From: Grammothele lineata
Taxonomy: Eukaryota > Basidiomycota > Agaricomycetes > Polyporales > Polyporaceae
NCBI GenBank assembly: GCA_002150815.3
Contig: NDFF03000222.1
Coordinates: 49,613-113,612 of the forward strand
Length of the DNA stretch: 64,000 bases
Direction of reading: 5' to 3'
Shown: positions 55,907 to 64,000 of the stretch, in pieces
Layout of the letters: the number at the start of each line of letters is the position of its first letter
Numbering within the stretch: position 1 is the first letter of the stretch
Position numbers and translations under genes: made by a program
The notes under the pieces: model-generated
What the model saw: only the letters and a program-made list of their open reading frames with translations
Told to the model about the DNA's origin: nothing
The model's database searches: none

Positions 55907-57237
55907 TCACGCGCGCGGCGCGCGAGCATGTCGTCACCCCCAGCTCATCATAAGCAATGAAAGGATGGTAGCGTGACCTTCCTCCCACCGCTCGGCGGAA
56001 GACCTCCTCTTCTCTCGCGCCAGAAGACCGGGCCCATTTGCGAGAGTTCGGTAGGACGATTGGTTGGAGGGCGGCTCGCCCGGCGCGCCATGCTGGACCG
56101 GACCACATCCTACGCCCACTAAACATAGCTTCAAGATGGTGTGTAAAAGACAGCTCGAAAGGGGATCAGGACGTACGTTGTGCCATTAGGGCGCGATCAT
56201 ATATTGAGTTCTACGGGCGTGTATCACTGGCAGCGAATGACAACTTGCGCCCTCATACATATGCTACGTACGGCGCAGTACTTGGATGACGAATGATCAC
56301 GACGACCTCGCGTACCACACAACCCGAACCACCCGGCCGCGCGCCGCATCGTGTCGTGTCGCGTCAACCAAGCCCCCCTCGCTCTACCCCCACGTCGTGC
56401 AGGCAACCTCACCTCGCTTCGCTCTAAGTTACTGCGCTCCGCGCACCCGTCCCCCACCCGCACGCCCGGCGGGTGGAGCAGAAACAAAGTTTACGCCGCC
56501 AGGATACCGATACGTACGCGCGCGGCGTTAGCACGCCAAGCGCCCACTTCATACAACAAGCTCGAAGCTTCGCGCCCGTCAAACACACTCTGCACTCTGT
56601 AAGAACGGTGCATTGTGGGGCGGAACGGACGGCTCACGGGCGTTCGAGTTGAAGATCCGGAAGCGCCACAGACTGATTGACGTGCAGTCTGAGGCGGCAC
56701 CGGTGTTGTGGCGACGCGCACCAGACGTTCTCGTATGTACATACGTACTTTGCGATCCTCAGACCCCTGCGCTGCGGGCCCGCACCATCACATGTCCCGA
56801 TGTTCGCTGGGCGCGCTCGCGCGCGCGGGGGAGGATCGAGCGTGAGGATGCCTGCTGACTCGTGCGTGAGCCTCACGATCGGACGGAGTTTTGATGACGA
56901 GCTTGTGAACCGAATGAGAACGAATCAAACGAGGACGATGGAGATCAGAAAAGTTTTGGATGCGTGCGCGCGTGCGTTCCGACCTGCAGTGCGGGAACAG
57001 GGCGGGCGAGAGGACGTAGGGGGTGCGGTTGATCCTGCTGGGAAACGGCGTCACGTGCTGGTTGGCGCTATCTGTGTTATATTTGCAGGACGACGCTCGA
57101 TCACGCTGAGAACTCAGCAGACAGCCTGAAAGGACGAAGACCTAGGAGAATGACGCAGAGGAGTTCCCATTCCAATGATGACTGACAGAAGACGACCCAG
57201 AGATAGACACAAGCCTGAGACTGGATGATCTCGTCCG

Positions 57238-58586
57238 TCACGCCGCGGCGCACTGAGAGAGCACCTCCTCCACGTAGTCCGCCATGATCCTGTGGCCCTC
57301 CTTCGTCGGGTGCCTGCGCGCGCGGTCGTCCACCAATCAGCTAACGACACTGAGCACCCTGCGAACACAGAGACTCACCCGGGAATATAGTAGAACGTAT
57401 GGTCCGGATCCGCACACATCCCCACCGTCGAGCAGCTCGGCGAGCACGAGATACACGCATCCGTGCTCACGTACCCAAACGCCTCGAACCCCGGCGTCCC
57501 ATCGAGCACCCCGTCCCAGATCCTCGCAAACTCCGCGAACGCGACGTTCAAGAGCGGGCCCTCCCCCGCGGCCTCCCCGTGCCCGGTCGAGTTGATGCCC
57601 TGGTGGAGGTCGTTCAGGCCCGAGAAGATCGTCTGGACGAATGCGTCCCCGGAGGGGGTGTGCGTGCCGCGCCCGTAGACGTCGGCGACGAGGAAGGAGC
57701 GGGCGTTGGTGGGCGAGGAGGCGAGCGTGCGGATTTGCTCGAGGATGACTTCTGCGGCGGTGTGCAGGTTCGCGGTTCCGTCGGCTGCGAGGGGGTTGGT
57801 CAGAAGGTCAAGGATGGGAGGGAGGGAGGGAGGGCGGGACGTACTCTTCGAGGCTTCGTAGTCGCTGTATGCGCATGAGTGGACGTATGCGCGTGCTAGA
57901 TGGCGAGAACTCACTTGATACCGAAGAAAATGGCGTAGAGCGTCGAGTTGGGGTCGAGCTGGTTGGACTGGCCCAAGAACGTGGCCACTACGAACCCAGA
58001 ATGGTGAGGCTACGACACAAATCTTAACCAGAAGATGCTCACTCTGGTCGAGGAAATCTGCAGGAGTCGGGTTGCTTGGCCACAGACTCAGGTCCGTCAC
58101 GGCGCCAGATTGCTGCCATCACCCATGCTTCATTCGGACAGTCCTTGAAGTGTGATAGCAAGGCGCAGACGTACTGCATAGTCCATGAGCGTCGCCCCGA
58201 TATCGTTCGCAACGTTCTCTATCCAGATCGTCCCATCCGTCGATCTTCCGCCTGCAAATGGATCCGGCGGGTTGATCACAGGAGCCGGCAGCGGCCCACC
58301 ATCTTCGCGCCCTCCATCTGTGTACGAGTCCTGTACGATGGTCAGCGATTGCCGAGTAGGACGCGGGAGCTGACCCATGACCCACCCCAAAGGCGACGAT
58401 CGTCTTGATGCTCCCCAGATCGATTCCAGCGTTCGCGTCTGTGCTATCTCCAGAGAGCGGGCCACACACGGGGGAGACCGCGAGGTGGATACCGTTGTTG
58501 CCGTCTTGCCGCGAGAGGCGGAACTGGGCCGCGCGGGCTGAGACCACGAGAAGCGCGAGGGCAAGATGAGCAACAAGGAGCACCAT
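57238..58586 (-). CDS. CE16-like secreted acetylesterase (SGNH/GDSL hydrolase), 333 aa
   Basis: Carbohydrate esterase family 16 type SGNH hydrolase, which removes acetyl groups from hemicellulose oligomers outside the cell. Start MVLLVAHLALALLVV is a signal peptide (an upstream in-frame ATG at 58598 is possible). Exons (minus): 58386-58586, 58175-58330, 58043-58112, 57915-57987, 57845-57864, 57379-57784, 57238-57313, sum 1002 nt. Motifs in order: FGDSYTDGG with the nucleophile Ser (split by intron 1), SGAVTDLSLWPSNPTPADFLDQ, GINDYEAS (block III Asn), a Cys-rich stretch CISCSPSCSTVGMC, and IPGHPTKEGHRI with the catalytic His. The position three before that His is Ile, so the usual Asp must come from elsewhere. 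Exon 5 is only 20 nt. A TATATAAA-type box lies about 95 nt upstream (58680). Confidence 0.94.
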
Positions 58587-58688
58587 ATTCGAAACCACGA
58601 GAGCGCAGGCGTCGGGCAGAGCACAAGAGCAGGGCCACGAAAGCGAGAGCTCACGGCGTGCGCGACCCCGTCATGGGGCTATATAAAG

Positions 58689-59348
58689 GCGGCAAAGAGC
58701 AGAGGGCATGCAGAGTCAGACGGCCGGAGATAGACGCATACAGTCGCGACGAGCATCAGAAACGGACCCGCGGGGATCCCAACGGGCGCACGTAGCGCGG
58801 GAAGATGGGAGGCGGGCGAGCGCGGTAAGAAGACAGTGCAGGCCGACGAGGGCGAGGTCACCTGGGTCGGTCTTGCGGACGGGTTGGTCAGGGGCAGACG
58901 GCGACGGCATGGTGGTCCATTGAGCGGGCCGAGAAGGAGCAGAGCGCGCGACGGCAGAAATGGGGCAGTCGGTCGAGATGGCGTCAGGAGCGTTCGAAGT
59001 CAAAGCGTACGCGTCGTCGTCGGGGTTAGCGACGAAGCCGTCGCCCTCGTCATCGCGCACTCGTTGAGTGACCGGCCCTAAGTCTGCGCAATCCACGTGA
59101 TCACGATGACTGCGGAACATTGTCGCTTGTTCGCGGGCGCTTATATGCAAGTCCGTCTTGTTCAACATCATTGAACGTGGAAAGACTAGTGAAGGGTTCA
59201 TTCAAAGAGCTATTCTCATCCTGCACCCATGCCCTTTGTTGTGCTCAAAATATCGTTGCCGGAGATGTTGCTCTACTCGATGCTTACCCCAATTATCCTC
59301 ATGCCCATCGAGTGCACACCTAGATTTCCGCCCTCGTCGAAGCACCAG
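58689..59348. other. Intergenic CE16/SDR
   Basis: No gene supported; a 161-codon minus frame lacks motifs. It holds the CE16 promoter and the 3' flank of the SDR gene, which is on the same strand. Confidence 0.5.
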
Positions 59349-60776
59349 TCATATCAAATTCCCCTCTGGGGGCCGCATCGTTACAACATCCAACCCAGAA
59401 TCGTACAAGTCCAAACGGTGCTCCGACATTGACCTGGGCACCGTCAGGCGGTGGAAGCAGTCAGTCTGCGCCTCGAGCCAGTCCCACAGGTTCTCCTGCG
59501 CGCATTTCTCTAGGATTGCCGCGGGCACGGTCCCTACGCGGGCCCACGGGATGAGCAGCTATTTGTGTCCGGTAAGTCGTATGTCGTGACTTCGTATATT
59601 ATGAAGGGGTTCTTACCTGTCCATTCAGCTTCTCTGCTCTAGGCGACGTGGCGGCGAACAGCGGCGTGAGGATGCCCCGGGAGATGTCGTGCGACACCAT
59701 GTCCTGCATTACAGCCCAGCTATCCTCAGCGCTCCTCGCGAAATCAACTGAGAGACGCAGCGTACCCAGAAAGACGCCGCGATCCCGCCGGTGTTACGCG
59801 CCAAGTCCGTGTGTACGTTCCCCGGGTTGAGCGCGATCGACACGACGCCCTGCTCGCCGTACTGCTCCGCCAGCTCGAGTGCGAATAGTAAGTTGCCCTA
59901 ACTCATCTGCGTGAGCCTCCGTTTTACGTCTGCTCTTTCACAGAACGCGCGTACAAGTTTAGACTGACTGTGGAGGTGCGCGGGCGAACACCGCCTCCGC
60001 GCGGGCCCGTCCATGAGCGTGGTGTAGTCGACGCGCGTCACACCGCCTATAGCGCACGTGTAGCTCAGCACGCGCACTTTCTGGCCTGTCGCTTTTTCTG
60101 TCGCGAGGAGGAGAGGTAGGAGGAGTTGCGTGAGGTAGAAGTGTCCGAGCACGTTCACCCCGAATTGGAGGTCGTACTTTTGCCGCGTGAGCAGGGCGGA
60201 GGGCGGGCACATGATCCCGCTAGGCAGTACGTTCAGTCGCGTCTCAATTCCATCCGGCGAGAATGGCACTCACGCGTTGTTCATCAGGACGTCTAATCGC
60301 CGTTCTTTGCTAAGCCACACTACGCTTCAGCACTCTCATCCAGCTTCCCGGCACACGTACTCGCCTCATGAACTCGCTTGCCGCTTTTCGTACAGAATGT
60401 AAGTCGCTGAGGTCCATATGGAGAAGATGGATCGCCTCCGAGACTCTCCGTAGCTCGTCCACAGCACGTTGACCCTTGGCCATATTCCTTGCAGTGATGT
60501 ACACTCGCGCATTGCGCGCCAGAAGAACCTGGTGTACGTGAGTTTCCTCAACACACGTATACACACGCAGGGATTCCCACCTTTGCGGTAGCCCATCCTG
60601 TATGAACGCGCCCCGAGTTGTCGACATCAGCTCGCGGCTCCAGAGGAATATCGACTTCCAGACGCACCGAGGCCCGTATTTCCCCCCGTTATGAGGAACA
60701 CCTTCCCCGTCTGGTCCGGGATATCGTCCATCGACCATTCGGGCTCCGGCGGGAAGTACTGGCTCCACGACGACAT
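59349..60776 (-). CDS. Short-chain dehydrogenase/reductase family protein, 339 aa, catalytic residues altered
   Basis: NAD(P)-dependent SDR of the WW-domain-oxidoreductase/retinol-dehydrogenase-like group. Exons (minus): 60668-60776, 60581-60597, 60365-60528, 60274-60309, 59955-60219, 59766-59897, 59617-59703, 59349-59558, sum 1020 nt. The start MSSWSQYFPPEPEWSM leads into GKVFLITGGNTGLG, the dinucleotide-binding motif. Then ARVYITARN, HMDLSDLHSVR, DVLMNNAG, GVNVLGHFYLTQLLLP, and LNPGNVHTDLARN. The catalytic YxxxK reads HSQSK: the Tyr codon is CAC (59970-59972). The VNxSS strand reads VLSYTC, so Ser also seems replaced. Exon 2 is 17 nt, and intron 3 has a GC donor (GCGAGT at 60364). An in-frame TAG before LLIPWARVG is the acceptor of the last intron, not a stop. 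Probably expressed but catalytically impaired. Confidence 0.88.
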
Positions 60777-62790
60777 TGGCGTTCACGTTTTCTGGAGTAC
60801 AAGAAGTCTGGGGAAGGATCAAGGACGAGAAAGAGTTCCAGCAGAGGTCGTGACGCACGCAAACTCCTCAGGCTCCTACACGTCGCCATATGTACCTTTG
60901 CGTGCGCCATGACCGCCCCCCTGTAACACGCACCAGGGACGACGGGCGCAACACAGCTCCAGCGCGGGCAGAACTGCCCTCGTAGAAAACTAGCACGGGC
61001 GGGGGCCTACTCCCCAGCCCGTCAGAGCCCCAGGGTTTCCTACCATCTTCACGCCTTCCCACCAGCGCCGCGCGCCGCGTTCTGTGCGCCACCGCCCCCA
61101 CCGTGAATACGTTGGGCGGTCGAGCGCCGGATGTTGAGCGCCGAGCATACCGGACTTCCGAAAAGGTTCTCCAAACTCTCCCCAGCGCCTCGCCTTCAAA
61201 TTCGGGTTCGGGTTCCACCGCGCGCATCTGCCAGTGCTTCCGTTCGTACGTCCATCTCGCTGCATATGCGACTGGGAAGGTGGACGCTAACGTACCAGCA
61301 GGACATATGGAATGGTCTTTGGGGGTTCCAGGAGGCACCTGGACCCGCCCAGCTGTATAGAAGTTGAACTTGAATGGGCGCGAGCGTCGGCGCGACGGCG
61401 CGACGGCGCGACGGCCCCGCGTGTCCTCCGCGGGCTCCTGAAACCAGTCAGCGATCTGCGCGCGCCCCCGCGCGTTGGGCGTCGGACACTTGTGGCCTGC
61501 GTCGGCTTAGAGTTGCACACTCCACGCGCCCGCTCACACTGTCCAAGCCGCTCCCAGCGGTCGCACGAGGCGAGGGTCGAGCGGCGTAGCGGCGCGCCCG
61601 GAGGGAAGGGGCGCGAGCATGCCCGTCCAGCACTTATGTCACCGTGCTTCCGTTTTCCCTAGATCACCACACATGACAGCATCACTCTGCGGCCGCGCGC
61701 CCACAGAGCGTCGTCAAATTCGTCCCTAGCGCCTCGCCCCCTTTCGGCCCGCCACGCGTCACCGTCATTGCGCCCTGTAGGCCCTATGTGCACACTGCGC
61801 ACGCGCAGCGGTGGTGTCGTTGTAGGTCCCAGCTTCAGCCCCTATTCCCTTTCGAGCTTGGGGTGCCATCGCGACGAAACGAGACACGGCTTATCCCCAT
61901 ACGGTCGCTACACCTCTATTCAGAGCCTGCCCCTCCACTGGCAGGCTGGGGCAGCCGCCCAGCGCCCAACCCCCAGCATGCGAGCCTGGGCGCCTCGCTA
62001 TTTGGTTTTCGGGCCTTCCACGCGTCACATACACGCAGAGAGGTGTCTTTTCTTCCGACTGATTCGGAACGTCGTCGATCGATCATTCAAACTCCGGTGC
62101 GTCCGTTCTCACGATTTCTGTTGCTTGAGAACCCCAGGGCAGGAGCAAGGACGAGCAAGAGTTCGACGTTCAACATTCAACTTCACGAACCGTGGCGACG
62201 CGCACCCTCCACCTTTTCCCAAATGTACGCCTCATCCTCCGTGGACATCCCCATTTGAACACAGTTCAGGGACTAGTACGGGACAGCATAGCTCCAGTGC
62301 GCCGTGCAGAGCTTGCGCACGCCGCAGTCAAATTCGTCAAATTCGAGCGCGGAGCCGCCGGTGCTTCTGATCGTACGTCCACCCGGTGGCGTAGTGCACG
62401 GAACGTGGACACTAACGAGACGTGGACTGGTATCTCGACAGAGCTAGGCCTGCCGAGCTGCATAGGATGAATGAATATCGGCGCGAGTCTCGACAGGCTC
62501 GCGTGTCCGTTGCGGACTCGTGAAACTAGTCAGTAATATGCGCGCGCGACCTCCCTCCGCTCAGTGCGACTAGCCTTCGAGCGAGTCGCACCGCGCCCGC
62601 GCGCTATTCGCTGTGCCTACAACTGTACGACACCAAGTCCGATCGGCGTAGCGGCGCGCCCGAAGGGCCTGGGCGCGACTCAGTATGTCCGCAGCTCATG
62701 TCTCCGCCTCTAGCCACCTCAGGCTTCCGCAAATCATTATCGCCCCGCCCGCTCGCAAATGTCATCAAATTCGGCCCGAGTACCCGGCGC
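60715..62790. repeat. Diverged tandem duplication of about 1.3 kb including the SDR 5' end
   Basis: Blocks at 60715-61760 recur in the same order at 62067-62790: ATCGACCATTC / ATCGATCATTC, CAAGGACGAG..AAGAGTTC, GACTAGTACGGGACAGCATAGCTCCAG versus a related run at 60930, GTACGTCCA...GTGGACGCTAACG, ATCGGCGTAGCGGCGCGCCCG (GTCGAGCGGCGTAGCGGCGCGCCCG), and GTCAAATTCG / ATCAAATTCGG. Identity is patchy. Confidence 0.65.
62040..62110 (-). pseudogene. SDR first-exon relic
   Basis: Minus-strand translation PEFE, stop, SIDDVPNQSEE aligns with PEPEWSMDDIPDQTGK of the SDR start; Trp has become TGA. Part of the 1.3-kb duplication. Confidence 0.6.
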
Positions 62791-63123
62791 TGTCCTGTGC
62801 GGACGAGGACGAGAGGCGATCGTTGGTTACCGTGCCTCCACGCTGTGGAATCCAAAGTCGAACTCCAGAGCGACACCCGAATCTCTATAGGAGTCGGAGG
62901 ATGGAACACGTTTTCCGAATAGGAGTCGGCGCACTGGCTGAGCGGCCGCGGGCGATACGTGCAACCCTCGATCCTCTGCCGCTTTCTCCGTTCGGTACTA
63001 TCGTCGTGGAGGATTCCAGTTTTCCACTGGTGTCCCTTATCTGGTAGGTGTTTAAAATCCCCTATCGGGCCTCCATCATGCCTGCATACACCACACTTAC
63101 CCTCTCACTCCCCTGCCAACAGC

Positions 63124-63861
63124 ATGACTTCTTTCCGTCGCCAATACAACACGCTCATCCTCGACCTAGGCGACGTGCTCTTCCGCTGGTCTCCGAATAC
63201 CAACACTACCATCCCACCCCGACAGTTGAAACATCTCCTTTCCTCCATTACCTGGTTCGAGTACGAACGGGGCAGGTTGTCCCAGTCCGAATGCTACACT
63301 CGCATCTCCGAGGAATTCGGCATCAACGTCGACACCATCACAGAAGCGCTCAAGCAAGCTCTCGAATCTCTCCAGCCAAACGAGGAATTCATCGAGCTCG
63401 TTCGTGAGCTGAAGCGCGAAGCCGGCGGAGAGCTCACCGTCCTCGCCCTCTCTAACATCTCCCTCCCCGACTACGAGTACATCATCGGGCACGACTCCGG
63501 CTGGACATCTATCTTCGACCGCGTCTTCCCTTCCGCTCTCCTAGGCGAGCGCAAGCCCCACCTCGGTTGCTTCCGCGCGGTCATCTCCGAGATGCAGCTC
63601 GACCCCCAGACTACGGTGTTCGTGGACGACAAGCTCGACAACGTTGTCTCTGCGCGCTCGCTCGGTATGCACGGGATCGTGTTTGACGACCAGGCAAACG
63701 TCTTACGCCAACTTCGGAACACCTTTTGCGACCCGGTACGGCGCGGCCAGGAGTACCTTCGTCGCCATGCGGGGAGGTTAGAATCCGTCACCGATAGAGG
63801 TGCCGTGTGTGAACGGTCACGAGCGCGAGAGCGTGCAAAGAAGCTCAGATTGAGTACGTAG
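63124..63861 (+). CDS. HAD-superfamily hydrolase, 245 aa, probably truncated
   Basis: Haloacid-dehalogenase-fold phosphatase. Start MTSFRRQYNTLILDLGDVLF: motif I is LDLGDVL (Asp14 as expected nucleophile, Gly at +2 as in epoxide-hydrolase N-domain types). Motif II is LALSNIS, motif III GERKPHLGCF, motif IV VFVDDKLDNV. No introns. An in-frame ATG at 62959 exists, but 63124 starts the conserved domain. After FCDPVRRGQEYLRRHAG and SVTDRG the frame runs on into a basic tail (ERSRARERAKKLR) and stops. In the basidiomycete proteins I know with this start, the HAD domain is followed by a longer C-terminal region, sometimes terpene-cyclase-like, so this copy may be cut short. That last point is from memory and uncertain. 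Confidence 0.83.
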   Translation: MTSFRRQYNTLILDLGDVLFRWSPNTNTTIPPRQLKHLLSSITWFEYERGRLSQSECYTRISEEFGINVDTITEALKQALESLQPNEEFIELVRELKREAGGELTVLALSNISLPDYEYIIGHDSGWTSIFDRVFPSALLGERKPHLGCFRAVISEMQLDPQTTVFVDDKLDNVVSARSLGMHGIVFDDQANVLRQLRNTFCDPVRRGQEYLRRHAGRLESVTDRGAVCERSRARERAKKLRLST

Positions 63862-64000
63862 AGAAACAGGGTATATAAAGGAGTGACAAGTATGGTACTC
63901 TAGACAAACCACATGGTAAACTGAGACCGGAATACGATAGGAACCGGGGAGTGACTAAGCAAACTATTGCGCGAGAATTGCGCCTACATCTACTGACGAG

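Larger units (their letters stand above)
50131..57237. other. Gene-poor region with repeats
   Basis: About 7.1 kb in which I support no protein gene. Many overlapping frames exist because stops are rare in GC-rich DNA. It contains the diverged direct repeat at 52.7-53.3 kb, the 14-bp-arm hairpin at 54.16 kb and a 7-bp microsatellite at 55.87 kb. A fragment at 53564-53643 reads SFKKKVAKFGESGYASLL then a short hydrophobic end and stop, which could be a last exon, but nothing upstream supports it. Confidence 0.5.

Noticed and set aside
57815..57840. GGGA-rich run as a G-quadruplex regulatory element
   Set aside because: It lies in an intron of the CE16 gene and is most simply a polypyrimidine tract read on the other strand.
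59545..59575. In-frame TAG just before LLIPWARVG in the SDR gene, first read as a nonsense mutation
   Set aside because: The TAG is the AG acceptor of the last intron (GTAAGA...AAATAG); removing the intron joins KLNGQ to LLIPWARVG and the gene sums to an exact frame.

Overview
The window looks like nuclear DNA from an Agaricomycete (mushroom-forming basidiomycete, probably a wood-decay polypore or relative). The evidence is dense short introns (about 45-90 nt, GT(A/G)NGY donors, CTNAC-type branch sites, several exons of 20 nt or less) and the gene families present: Kre9/Knh1-like small secreted proteins, DUF7025-type AAA+ ATPase, GH92 alpha-mannosidases, Dal5-like transporters and a CE16 esterase. 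No rRNA, CRISPR, prophage or bacterial feature was seen. Exon models were built by hand; for eight genes the exon lengths were summed and give an intact reading frame.

Layout. 1-5.7 kb: three tandem small secreted Kre9-like proteins on the minus strand (SSP1-3). 6.5-9.2 kb: a GC-rich MFS transporter of the anion:cation symporter family (MFS1, minus). 11.0-14.0 kb: an AAA+ ATPase (plus). 14.8-18.5 kb: an intact GH92 alpha-mannosidase (GH92-1, plus). 18.9-40.5 kb: six tandem MFS paralogues (MFS2-7, plus) at a 3.6-4.2 kb period. The first three inter-copy gaps carry decayed GH92 3' ends, the next two carry another decayed gene. 41.8-45.2 kb: a second GH92 (GH92-2) with an apparent 1-bp frameshift. 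46.0-50.1 kb: two more Kre9-like genes (SSP4-5, plus). 50.1-57.2 kb: gene-poor DNA with diverged repeats and a strong hairpin. 57.2-60.8 kb: a CE16 acetylesterase and a short-chain dehydrogenase with altered catalytic residues (both minus). 60.7-62.8 kb: a diverged tandem duplication. 63.1-63.9 kb: a HAD-fold hydrolase that looks truncated.

How it fits together. The two GH92 enzymes, seven transporters and five secreted beta-sandwich proteins form one cluster. The SSP genes at both ends point outward, and MFS1/SSP1-3 are arranged inversely to MFS7/GH92-2/SSP4-5, which suggests inverted plus tandem segmental duplication. Secreted mannosidase, uptake carriers and wall-like secreted proteins could be a mannoglycan or nitrogen foraging locus, but this is inference.

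The most striking signal is a 2-nucleotide exon at the same place in all five SSP genes. Without it none of the five can be spliced in frame using the strong donors present; with it, all five close exactly (110, 120, 120, 112 and 112 residues).
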